Shown here one piece after another: positions 24,946 through 37,700 of a DNA stretch of 64,000 nucleotides. The stretch lies in assembly GCA_004794785.1 (NCBI GenBank), contig SJOL01004394.1:1-64000 (forward strand), given 5' to 3'. The position numbers and the translations under genes are program-made. The notes under the pieces are model-generated. The model worked only from the letters and a program-made list of their open reading frames with translations, had not been told where the DNA came from and did not search any database. The number at the start of each line of letters is the position of its first letter. The first letter of the stretch is position 1. Source of the DNA: Opisthorchis felineus (taxonomy: Eukaryota > Platyhelminthes > Trematoda > Opisthorchiida > Opisthorchiidae).

Positions 24946-25830
24946 GCCGTGTGTCGAAATATCGCCTATCGAGACAAGTACTATTCTCGGGGTACCATTC
25001 AGAATGGCGCAAGCTGCGAGGTGAAAAGCGTGTGACTTGGTAAAAGGTCGTGAAATATTGCGAAGAGTTTGTTTCTGGCCCCGTCCACGTTTCAGGATGT
25101 GATCCCAGTAAGTCCCCTGCACTTGACTTGGGACATTGCAAGAAATGTTGTTGTTGTTTCGCTCACCGTATGTCTGTTTGGGCCTGGTGCACGTATCTGT
25201 TGGAACAACCTCCGTACATACCCAGAGTGTATCACCTGACCTTCTCACTTTCTGAACCCACTAGGCTTATTGATCCTTCGCAGATGTTCTTTCTCAATTT
25301 AGATCTGACAGTTCGTTTAGAGGCATTGAACTCTCGACCATCAGGACTACGTTCGTAGCTTCGAGATCCGGCGCTTAGATCTAGTTGGTTGTGCCGTTCC
25401 ACAAGCGGAGTGTCAGGCATCTTACAGGGTTGCGGACAGTATCTCTCAGTAAGAGTCAACATCATAAGACGTGTTGTCCGAAAGGGACATCAGCAGGTGG
25501 TCTCGGTAGTCTAGCTTCGCATCAGAGTTCGAGAGTTTCTCAGTGACCAAACAAGCTGTGCTTAGCTTGCAAGGGAGCGCTATTTATCGGGAACTGTCCG
25601 AGCATTTAACTTTTCAAGGATTAAGGCACTGCATATTCCAATCTGGAGGATAAGACTATTTATCGGATTTGTAAAATTGTAAGATTGATTGCTATGTGCG
25701 TCAGTTGACCTGTTCTTCAACACTGAAATATTCTAACTAACAAAGGTCGATTTAATAAGTTGTTTTCACAGATATTGTACAACTTTTGTCGAAGTCCTCC
25801 GAACAATGATGTTTGAGGGCAAACTTAATC
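24946..25830. other. No recognisable feature
   Basis: About 0.9 kb between the SINE and LINE B copy 2. A few open frames exist on both strands but show no motif or splice pattern. Confidence 0.4.
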
Positions 25831-26575
25831 CATCATCGTCATCATCATCGACAGCAAGACATCAGTGTTGAACACCGATGTTTCACTGCCGTACAACCAT
25901 GATTTATTTGAAAGCCTTATTGTGAAGAAAAGAATAAAGGTAGATGGTGAAGGGACTTAGTGCTAGCTTACTACAATCATTCCGAGGTGCTTACACCTCC
26001 AGGCACTCATTCAGGCAATCTGGATAGAAACTGACAACAAGAATTCCACTGACATCGACTAGCAGCCATATCTTGTAGCGTCTCCAACCAGGCGCAGTGG
26101 GGATCACGTGGCCCCCATCCCAGTAGGCGAATAGCATCGACAGCAGCCAAACGTTTCGTAATTTCCTTCATACCCCTCTGCCACCTCTCTACTTCCGCCA
26201 CTCTGAGTTGGGCATGGAAAACAGCACTCTCTTCGGCAAACGATGGTTAGGCATACGCAGCACATGTCCCAACCAATGCAGCACATACCCCAACCAACCA
26301 ACGCAACACACACCCCAACCAACGCAGCACATACCCCAACCAACCAACGCAACACACACCCCAACCAACGCAGCACATACCCCAACCAACCAACGCTGGA
26401 CACATTCTTCAATGGAAGTCCCCGAAAACTCGCTTCCTAGTTGCCTCGTTACGAATTCGCCGACACCAACCCGCACGAGCTATGGTTGTGAGACAACAAT
26501 TGTCGAACACCTGAAGACGTCTCAGTTTCGTTGCTGGAACAGGCCAACTCTCACAGCATTACAACAAACATACAG
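25831..26575 (-). mobile_element. LINE family B copy 2 (5'-truncated)
   Basis: Minus-strand 3' fragment. Its end is a catcatcgtcatcatcat tail (25,831-25,850), then the family 3' UTR and the C-terminal frame with [19 protein letters not shown] and [10 protein letters not shown] (about 26,007-26,110). An LRMPNHRLPKRVLF segment follows near 26,240. A 46-bp tandem repeat has grown inside it at 26,278-26,394. The 5' truncation is at about 26,575, only some 85 bases before the first exon of the ATMIN-like gene. Confidence 0.85.
26278..26394. repeat. 46-bp minisatellite inside LINE B
   Basis: The units 26,278-26,323 and 26,324-26,369 are identical, and 26,370-26,394 is an exact partial third. Each unit is a 25-mer plus a 21-mer, both rich in ccaacc. 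They derive from the LINE segment that encodes the WLGHVLRM-type box, so the tandem expansion happened within element coding sequence. 46 is not a multiple of three, so each copy shifts frame. Confidence 0.95.
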
Positions 26576-26658
26576 CAAACTTAACCCTCTAGTATTTTGT
26601 GCTGATGACCTTGGATCTGTTTTTTGGAGTACTCTTAGATTCTGTTCTTTCATTCCAG

Positions 26659-26889
26659 CGTATGTCACTGACCTGTGGACAAGCACCTCACACCACTCCG
26701 GCAGATTCTCCTGCAGTTGATAAAGCCTCGGTCAGTGAGACCTCTCAACCAATCCAACATATTGTCATCCCTGAAGCAGAATTGCTTGAACTGCCACTTT
26801 CTACTTACTGTTGCGAACTGTGCGGTTTAACAGTGAAGACTAAGGCTAATCTTAGGGCGCATCATGTTAAGACACACAGAATTCTGAAG
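26659..26889 (+). CDS. ATMIN: ATMIN-like exon 1: start and first zinc finger
   Basis: Acceptor ttctttcattccag ends at 26,658. The ATG is only three bases into the exon (26,662). It encodes a Ser/Thr/Pro-rich lead and the first finger YCCELCGLTVKTKANLRAH with a following H. Donor AAG|GTAGTA after 26,889, phase 0. An upstream exon, or trans-splicing to the acceptor, is possible. Confidence 0.8.
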
Positions 26890-29800
26890 GTAGTATCTGC
26901 TTTCTCACCCACTGATTCGGCCCAATTAAAACTGCGTAGAATGAGGCTGATGTTGCATTTTTCACAAAACAAAAAAACCATGTTACTTATGTCTATCATT
27001 GTCCCGTCGTCCCGTGTAAACACAACGTGGGTTTTGATGCTGGATTTAGTACGTGTTCTCGATTGAAACAAGTAAGTCTTCTGTTCATCAAAATGTTACA
27101 AACGAACTTCCACCTTCATAGCACTATCAAAATGTACATATGCGGAAGACCTACAAGTGCGAACGGTGTGGAGGCTTGTTTTCCACACCGTCCAGTCATG
27201 CATACCACCTGCGTTTCTGTGGAAATGTATTTTCATGTCCCGTCTGCTCGAGACACTATTCACTAAAAAAACATCTCGGGCAGCACTTTCGACGAACTGG
27301 CCATCGTCCGGTCATTAAACCATCCGGATGCAGTAAGCGAGCTACCAGCAGAGGTCACCAGTGTGAGTCGGTAAGGCCAAAGCGACAGCTTGAACCCACC
27401 AATAAGACAGCTGTGCCACCACCTGGTGCTTTTCAACAGGCACAAGCTCAACAATCTTCAGCTCCTATTTTGGTTCCCATAATCATTTTGCCAGTGCCCG
27501 TTTTCGGTCCAGGTGCTGCTAACCTACAGGCGCAATCGAATACGAACACCGCATTGTCTTGGAAGCCAAATGTACAGACACCCCTGACTCTACCTTCCGG
27601 TTTTGCACTTCCTGCCGCTCTCGGATCTGCTCTGAGTACGAACTACCTGACCACGTTCTTACATTCTGTGACGACTTCTGTAAGTTTTGACATTTTCGTC
27701 ATTCAGCACTGTTACTTTCGATGATATTTTCCATCCATATCATTCAAGGCTACTCTTTGATTGCATCATAGAGAGAAGAGGATGTGGCAGATTTACAGCT
27801 CTTAAACTTATATGAGGTTGATACTTCACAATCAGCCAATTGTATTATACACTGGAACATTACACACATGCTATATATATTAAAGTATTGACCAGTTCCT
27901 GCTTGATTTCCAGTCACAAAGTGGCCACAATATTCTGGATGGTAAGGGTGATTTTGGAATCTCCCAGTCATCTGCTTGAAGCTAATCTCTGAGGATACAA
28001 ATGGAAGTTCCTCATGTTGCTGACATCAGGAGACCCAGCGGAAGTTCGGCAGCTGGTTAGTAGATGTCAAGGTAGAACTCGAAGTAGCTCAGTGGTTGAA
28101 GCGCGAAACAGTTGACCGGAAGAACCGTGGTTGGAACTCAACCTGCCGCTGTCTAGACTTGGGCAACCTGATGGCATCTCAGCCTCCGTGCTCCCCTCGA
28201 GTTCTGCGGCAGCCACGGGTGCTGCAGCTTAGCCATTTGAGCCCAGCATAGCTCACTGGTTAAAACGCGAACTCACTGAATGAGAGGTCCGTAGTTCGAA
28301 CCCAACCCTGGATTTTGGGTTGCTCCTGTCTAGGCTTGGGTGACCTGACAGTGTATCAACCCCTCCTTCGGGTGGCATGACAGCTATGGACCGGAAAGGT
28401 GTTACAGCTGAGTGATTATTATTATTATTACTTGTTTGGTCGGTCTCATCACGTGACGCATTAAACATGGCTGTGTAATGCGGTGGGTGTCGAAGTCAAC
28501 TGATCTGTCTTCATTTCGACGAAGTCTAGCTTAATTTCGGCTTGACTAATGATAACTAACCCGATTATATTCCAAGAGTCTCTCGGTTGCTTAAAAACCT
28601 GAAAACTGTAAATAACGAAATGTGTGTTGTACTTGTAGGTACGTCGGATCGGGTAACCAGTCCTCTTCATGGATCGTTCGCAGAAAATCATTTTTGCTAA
28701 TATGTAGCAATCACTAGCAAATACCATTTTCCGGTGACCGTTTGGTACACTAGTTGTTCGTTCCAAGCATACTCGAACAATTACTTGTTCATCTTGTCCG
28801 TCTTACGTTTTGCTTCCAAATGTAAAATTTGTGCTCAGTTCTTTGCAGACAACAACAGCAATATAACTAACTGGTCATCTACAGGATCTATCATAACTGA
28901 ATATCACCCCTGCCGACAGAACCTGTATAAAGCAAGCGTAACACTACTTGACGTCTGGATATCGGTGCGCCGGAAAACTGCGATGCACTAGTACTTTGAT
29001 ACACACTGTTGTTTGATAAATAAGCGTGTTCAATTAAATCACCAAGCTCAGCGAACTACGCAGCCTGGTCTATCAACATGGTACTCCGCATCAAAATGCG
29101 CAGTTTCAGTAAGAAAAGTTCGATAACTGTCAGTTACCCCTCCCTAGTTGGATTAAATAAGCTTTTGTGTACGTGTGCAAATCTTGTGTTACTCAGCACC
29201 ATTTGTTCTCTTATGAACACTCAAATCTGCCCATCAGCGGGACTTGCACAAAGTCCAGGTAAGTAAAATTTTAACCAACTACCGATTAAAATAAGGTATT
29301 GTCATAGGGCTATCAAATCATAATTTGTCTTTCTGAGCGACTGACGTGGATTCTCGCAGCAAGTTACGGATTCTCATAAATTTCTTCCATCACTTTTCTT
29401 TCTAGCTTGCACAACCCGCTTATCTAGATGCTTCTGATCAATTCGAAGCCCTTCAGTCGACGCGTGTTCCAGCTCCAGTCGTTGATACTGGAACGCAAAC
29501 AGAAGTTAGTGTACCACCACAAGGTTCCACAGATGCTATCACGACAACTTCAGTCAATACATGTACAGATGAAGATGATATCACCGCTTTTATTGGCAGT
29601 CTCTTCTGTGATGCCAGCGTCGAGACTAATTTTCCACCATCAGGTGTCACCAGCGGTACGTTTCAGGATTTCTATCGTTTCTTGCTTAGTCACGGGATCT
29701 CCTGATTCTGATTTGATCACACAGAGATTTTCCAGTTCTATTTTGTGGGTCACCGTAAAAGAACATCCCTCCACGGAGCGTAGGAAATGAAGTTAGTGCT

Positions 29801-32800
29801 TCTCAGTTATCAGCTTCAATTCTGATTGCTCTCTCTGGCAATACGACCCCGTCCGTCACTAAGTGTAAGTTTGGAGTCCACTTCGGCCCTCTAATTAACT
29901 ATAAGGCGTTAGTAATAGCTTGGTATCTGTTCAAGGCAGCAAGGTTCCATGTCTGCCCCCGCTCACATTCTTTGTTAGAAAATCAATGTGTGCTGTCTAA
30001 GGAACTTGCGTGTAAGACCGTACTACAGTGTTGTATCTCAACATGGCGCGGGTTAACTCTCCTTCTTGCTGCGTTGCTCTTCAACTGTCAGGTAACTCAG
30101 AGGCGACACCCCGTTATTTCAGTCATGCGGGTATTGCGTTAATTATGTGAGGTAACTTGCTGTGCATGCTTGAATTTCTGTTAACAGCCCATTATGCACA
30201 GTCAGGCTGGCCAGATGTGTCAGGATCTCCAATCAACGATCAGAAACGCGAACTATGTGTTGTCTCCTCACATGTCCCCTTTATGATGAACTTTTCTGAT
30301 TTCTTCGGACGACAAACTGCATGGATTCGGGCAATTTTTTTTCACCCTTACCTTACTCTTGATTAACCTCTCTTGGTCAGGATGATTCGGTTACAAAAAT
30401 GTCCCATGAGAGCTTTCTTGTCCGCATAAGTAGGTATTCGAAGAACTGTGCTGATCGCCTGTTCATTGCAAGCAGAAAGCTTCGGCACAAAAACGAACGT
30501 CGCGTTGCCTGGAGCCCTAGCTGTAACCAATTGGGCTAGCAGACCCACCTCACAGATGTAAATGGCGATATTGTACTCGAGACTTTCGCTCTTTTTACCT
30601 TACGTGGACGAACTCAGATCAATCCTTGATTCGTACCAGTGCAGCAGATCGTCTCTTTAAAATAAGTCGTTGTCTGTAAGATGTAGCCTTCAGAAAGTCC
30701 GGCAGCAGCGTCTGTCTAGAAAACCGTCAATGATGGAACAGACCGGTCGACTGAATGAAGCATGACTCGAAATTCGGAACGCTATGGGCTTTGCATTCGG
30801 CTGTGCAAATCCCAAAACTACCTCACGACTCAATCCAAAATGGACGCCAGAGCGATCCATATTTTTGATTCAAGCAGGAAAGGCCAACAACATGATTCAC
30901 GAGTTTTTTGAGACGAGACATGCTCCGCAGTCACAAAACCGATCAGAAAATGTGGCGATTAAAGAAGGTTCAAGGAATGAATAAGGCGAAGACGATTGGA
31001 GCCAGTCCAATTCTTTTCCTACTTATCCGATATACCAGGCCGAGAGAATTGCCGGCCAGTTATAGAAGTCCCGTCATCTGCCTCAGTAGGTCAGACATCT
31101 CGAAGATCAAATTAACCGGCTTCGAACTCTGGCATGACATCTCATCGGCAATGTCACAATAGAATGTGGGCCATTTGATTCCAACAAAAAATAAAGTAAA
31201 AAACGAAATGGAACTTGCAAATTCAACCTTTAAAAGAAGCATAGCAGCAGGTTTCGACTGCCTTCTGTCTTGTTCGAGGATGAAGAGAAAGCGTTCATTT
31301 ACAGTCTAACAAGACTCATGCAGGATAGGTTGAGGACGAATGGGAAGCGGCAGACATCCCGTAGTTTCTGTTGTTTAAAGAAGACGACAGATCTGAATAT
31401 GGGAATCGTTGTGTATCAGTCTAGTCGCCATCGCCCCTAAGGTGCTCACAGGTGTCATGCTACGTGGGTGTACCAGCACTTGCAGCAAACAGCCCTGTAA
31501 ACCGGGAGGGGTTTCTTCCGGATGGGGATACACTGACTACACCTTTACAGTCTATCGAACAGTGTCGTACAAATCCAGCAGCTCCTATCTTCTTGGATCT
31601 TGATTCAACTGCTTCATTCCGGTGTCCATCCCTTAAAATTGTTAACATATTAAACACAATTCTCCACTTCTTGTTCTCCGACACCTCAGTGGTTGACAGT
31701 ACTTAGTACAACATGGCATTGTCATCAATTAACGGTGTCAACCCTCTTACTTTGATTCGATAATCCGCTATTCTTTTGTTTTTGTTTTCTGCACCCGCGA
31801 CCCCCTTTAGCTCTTGTAATAACCCGAACTATCTTACACGTGTGCACTTTTCACGGTTTTCACGCTGAGCTGACCTGAACTGATTGATTTTCGTTTCACC
31901 TTGTGACTTAGTTTTATTTAACGCACCGCTGTGTGCCATCATCTTAAGGTAGCTTGGGGTTGAAGGGCGGGTCTCTGACCGAGTGGCCTGTTGGAATATA
32001 CTACTGATTTTTCAGCGACTCTTGTCTAAACCTGAGCAGCTTTGTGTTCTCTCTGGGTCACGCCGGGAAGGCCTCACAATTGAGGAATTGGTTTTCCACG
32101 AAGCATCATGGATATCATTCTCCTCAAATTTATTTAATTTTAGCGGCAATAGCACCACACCTTTCTAGTTAGGCAAACAAAATCCATAATCAGTTCCTTT
32201 TTGTTTCCTAGGGTTCAACGATCCTTCGTCTGGGGCGGACTTAGAAAGTCTTGTGCCCTTACTTTCCCGCCGCGTCCGTCCATCTACTGCATCCAGCGAT
32301 CCTGTAAATGTGGATTGCCATTTGGATTTCAAGGCCTCCAGTCCAGTTAAACTGTCCACGTTCTCCGTGACTGATGAAGAAGTTCAAACAAGCATGATGG
32401 TTCCGTTAGAAAATGTTGCTATGCAAACCGATGTTATCAAAAAGATGAACGTATCAGCTGGCACATGTAACTTCCCTCCTGCACGCTGGGTTCGGGGTTC
32501 TTCCATGAGGGAATCGCTCGAGACTCCTCCGCCACTCATGGGCAACTCTGAACATGCCCGTTTGTCCTCCGAAAAGCTTCCGAACTTTGCAGACAAACCC
32601 GAACGATCTAGTTCCTGCACTAGAGGTAAGTATGTCTTTTTTCACTATTATTGTTGTATGCGGTCTGCGCACACGTACGTGTTACTTTTGTTCCCGGAGA
32701 ATATTCACAGTCCAGTGTTCTACATGTTGTGTGTTTTCTGTTGGAATCATCAGTATCTAACTATTGAGTAATATGAATATGAGCAACTATAAACTGTTGT

Positions 32801-34725
32801 GCCGACTGTGAGACCACGCACACTTTCTGCAGGTATGTTGGCCCCATGCATGAGCGGTGTACGTGTGAATAATGCATTTCATTAAATTCTGCAACACTAG
32901 CGTATCTAAATAGAGCTGGTTCTATGTTTATTTTTAATTTATTTATTCGTTTTGTGCCATCAGAATATTGCCGCGTTTGATTTTCCACTGCATTACTTTG
33001 TCCACTGAGTGTTGAGTGACTAACCTACACAGCGTTAGTTACTCTATCTCTGGCCATAGTTATCCTTCTTTGCCTTGACATGCAGTCATCCGGGGCATAT
33101 GAAGCTCGGTTGGTTCCGATAACGTGTTAGCTATGGTTCATTTGTAACATTTCTCTGACTCCTGCATAGACTTGAGCTGTCTGAGCGTACCTCAGTACAC
33201 GTCAGTTTAGGCTGTATAATAGCTGTGTGTGAAATGACCATAAACCGCCGGGCTTTTTGTTATTTCGTGAGTCCCGTTTTCGTATTGTTCTTACTCCAAT
33301 ATCGCTTGCCTGGAAGGAGTATTTGTTACATCCCTGTGCGGTTTTATTGTGAAGAGCGCTCAGACGAAAAATTATTATTTTTCTCGTCCACACTGTTCAA
33401 CCTAGTTGCGGGATTCAGTTCCAACCCTCTGTTAATTGGACCCCAATTCTCATTTGGCAAACCGACACACTTCTCAGATCTTAAACTTCATGGTGTATTG
33501 TTATACTTCCCCCTCTACACTTGTTAAAAAGCCTTTTCAACATACATGAAATGAAGCCTAGGTATGCTAGCCTAGGTATCATACTAACGTTTTGATTACT
33601 GGAGGACAGTGCCTTTTAGTATTACGGACATGCGTTTGAGGCACGCTTCTGTATTGATAATAATAATATTGATAATAATAATTGTTCAGCTGTAAAATCC
33701 TTTCGGTGCCTAGTTGTTGTACCATCCGAAGGAATCACGAGAGCTGAGGTGCTGTCAGGTTGTCCAAGTCTAGATAGGAGCACTCGAGATGCAGAGGCTG
33801 AGTTCGAACTGCGAACCTTCCTACTAGCAAGTCCGCGACTTAACCACTGAGCTTTCTCGAGCTTCTATTAGCAGTGACTATTCATGCCAATCACAAACCA
33901 TTATATTTCATGTAGTGCTCTGACACACGGTCATGCAACCGTCATTGTGATGTCTTCTGTTTTTAGCTGTTAACCCTCAGCGTCTTTCAGTTCATTGCAA
34001 GAATGGCCAAAATTAGAACGGTGGATAGTATGCAGCGGTTACCTTGACGGGCAGGATTACGAGCGAACACTCCAAGAAGTACAAGCGGAAAAGATGACTT
34101 ATCTGTCAAATTTTCTCCCGGAAAGGATTTATTTCTCAGGCGTCTATAGCCGTAGCAGTTTTTAGTCTGCTGTATTGATCGATGATTTCCCATTCACAAG
34201 CGTCCCTCTTTGCGGGCGAGCTCCTCAATCACAGTCATCATCGACGAGTGTTTGGATCTCTTCCTTCTCTCATGGTGCAGTTGATCTTTGGTTTCAGTCA
34301 TTTCGCAGCAACCAACAAGTTATGAAAGCCCTTTCCAATGGTGTGAAGGAGCATTTCTGATAGAAGTTTTAGTGAATGACTGAAGCAGGATTTTTGCAGT
34401 GACTAAAGTTTCGGAGAGCATTTACCACTGAAGACCTAGAGGATGGTGTCGGATACCAGAGCCGTTCGCCGCATGCATACCGCACCTAATTTAAGCTCTA
34501 CATACTGGAGTTTTGGCGCTTTAGCTGGAGCCATGCCGTGCGGACGGACTTCATTATGGACAAAATCTGTCTGACACTATCCACTTAGTAAAGACTCTCT
34601 GGTGTATCTTCAGAACATTAAGGTAAACGTGATGCTACCCACAGTTAATCCAAATTCTACAGCATCCAAGTGAAACAAACATCTTCCTTGAACCCGGAAC
34701 AACACTAGTCACTGCATCTGAGTGG

Positions 34726-34760
<35 letters not shown>

Positions 34761-37700
34761 GTTATCGTCATCATCATCATCATCATCAGGGACAGCATGA
34801 TATCACTGACAACACTGATGCTTCACTGCCGTACAACCATGATTTATTTGAAAGCCTTATTGTGAAGAAAAGTATAGAGGTGGGTGGTGAAGGGACTTAG
34901 CGCTAGCTTACTACAATCACTCCGAGGTGCTTACACCTCCAGACACCCATTCAGGCAATCTGGATAGAAACTGACAACAAGAATTCCATTGACATCGACT
35001 AGCAGCCGTATCTTGTAGCGTCTCCAACCAGGCACAGTGGGGATCACGTGGTCCCCATCCTGGCAGGCGAGTAGCACCGACAACACCCAAACGTTTCGTA
35101 ATCTCCTTCACGCCCTTCTGCCAGGTCAAAGGTTGGCCACCTCTCTGCTTCCGCCACTCTGATTTGGGCACGGAAAATAGGACTCTTCGGCAAACGCTGG
35201 TTAGGCATACACAACACATGTCCCATCCAACGTAGCTTCTGGTGCTGGACTCCTTCTTCAATGTAAGTACCGGTGCACAACCGAAAACTCGCTTTATGAT
35301 TGCCTCGTTACGAATTTGCCTACACCAACCCACACGAGCTATAGTTGTGAGACAACGATTGTCGAACACCTGAAGATGTCTCACTTCGCTGCTCGAACAG
35401 TCCAAGTCTCACAGCGAGACAACAAAACAGCCCGCACTATAACCTGATACACACGTCACTTGGGAATCAGAGATATACCGCTTTGATGCCATATGTTTCT
35501 TAAATTAGCAAACGCGACCCGAGCCTTGCAGATTCGTGCATTGACCTCATCTGTCACACTACAACCAAAACTAATACAACTTTGAATGCACGTAAAACGC
35601 TCCACAACTTCGAGTGCCTCCCCCTGGATTGTGAGTGGCTTGTTTAGTGACTGCATGTCCAGGAGCATACCTTACACTTTGTGGATGCAAAGCGCATACC
35701 AAAGGACGGGTGACTTTGGTCAGCTCATCTAAAACACCTGCACCTTGTTCCTCTCTTCGAAGACGAGAACGATATCGTCTGCATATTCCTGTTGGATAAG
35801 GTTTTCGTCACAGGCTATTTGAACATCGGGGTTTTGGTGACCTTCCAGCGTTCGCCTCAGTATCTCATCAATCAGGAAATTAAATAGGAATGGAGAGAGT
35901 GGGCACCCCTGACGGACACCACTTTGTGTACGGAAGCTTTTGGGGAGCTGTCCGGACACTTACACGCCCGGAAGTCTGAAAATACAAAGAATGTATTATG
36001 TTCACAGACTTCCGGGGCATTACTTCATGGGCAACCGTGTCAAGGATAACAGACCGGTCAACCGAGTCCTCTGGGAGGTTCCGTTAAACACATAAAAACA
36101 AGCATTAGGATGGCGTTAGGTGCCACATTACATAAACAACATTCGAGATTTTAAGCACTGTTGCCAACCATGCGAAAAACTTGGGCTCAATTCCCTGGTA
36201 CGTTTTACCACAAAAGCATGACGTTTCTCTGAAGTCTTACGTTTTACCAACTGAATTGACACCTACCCAAACGACTAACCATTTCACGTAGTATTTAACT
36301 GTCTTTGACAGTGATATTCTCACGTTGTAATTAGCTGTTCGCGCGCAGTCACATCCATAGATTTCAATCCGATCAAATGACTGAACTCTCTTTGAGTCTG
36401 GAATGGGTGAAAAGGCAGTCTCGACTTCAATCAGTCCAAAATTCGAAAAATACGTTCCGAAAAAAAGTTATTAACCGATGGGTCATCGTTAATATTCGGT
36501 GATTCACTGATGTGACATGAGCCTTTTTAACAATATTACACAGATCCTCCGAATAACAACATTAATTTCGAGCACTGAAGCAACGAGCCCATTGCCAACT
36601 TGCCAGATTTCATAGAGGAACGCGTTAAACACGAAGTTTAGTTGTTGTGGTGGATTTTTTCGTAGGAGGGGTAGCATTTTTGGCAGATTGATTTTCTCGT
36701 TTGAACCTTACCTGGTGTGCAGTTTATTCGCATAGCCCCTACACTTTTTCGACAGTTGGGTTTAATCAGTTCACGGGACTTCATGAGGCTCACCTGTGAC
36801 CGTGCAAAAATACCGCGTGATTGGATAGAGTAGTTACGTCGCTGGATCTACCCAAGTAGCAGACTTCAATAGACTGTACTTACCACGCCCGTTAGAAGAA
36901 TGATGATCTGCGAAACCATCGGTGTCACTTCTACATGTTTAAATGTGGAAGATATTCGAGCTGAAAGAGTATGACAACTAAGCACTTGTTTACAGAGCTC
37001 TTCTCAAGGGGAAATGCATTCATTTACAAATTATATTGGTGTGGACTGGATACTTAACTGAATCTCCTATAAAGTTCTTCAAGAGGCTTCTTCACGACAG
37101 CACGAACCACCTCCGATATTTTTGCGAAAAAGACGAATCCTTAAGTTCCACTGCCTCGAATTTCAACTAACACGGTTGAGGGCCTTGATGTGCAGGTCGA
37201 TACTCTCTGAAATGTTCCGAGCACGCCGATTAATGTGGGTAGCACTTACAACAGTTTCCCGCCAAACACCCAGCATGTGTGTCTCGTTGTGTGCGTCTCT
37301 GTGTGTTGTGTGTTCTGCATGGCTCATCTGCGTTAATTACCTACATTGCATGTACCGATCGGTATGGAATTATGGAGTCTGCGAGGCGTAGGCTCTGTGC
37401 GGAGTGCAGGAGGTGGGTGCGCATATTTACATATTTGTGTGCATGTGTGAGTTCATGTGTGCAGCCAGTACATACACAACTAGACCAACTCACTTTTTGG
37501 TTGCGGATTTCATTGTTCTTAAGCTATGTATGCCAGGCTTGCCACTTCTGATATCCACATTGATTTAGTCAAGGCCCTAATCTAAGGTCCTAGCGCTTTC
37601 GAGTGAAATTCGCAAGTGGCTGTGCGCGGTGTTTTCTACCTCCTTGTTCTGCTAGCGGAGATTTGTGCTTCGGTTTGGTATGCAGTTTGTCTGGCTTTTG

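Noticed and set aside
30363..30548. A tRNA-like box A word (CTAGCCCAATTGGTTACAGC, minus) near 30,540
   Set aside because: No acceptable B box or SINE body follows, so it is not supported as a tRNA gene or SINE.
30784..31162. Plus-strand frames with an ASYRSPVICLS stretch like the LINE NYRPVSLTS box
   Set aside because: Only one weak match with no neighbouring RT motif; chance similarity is likely.
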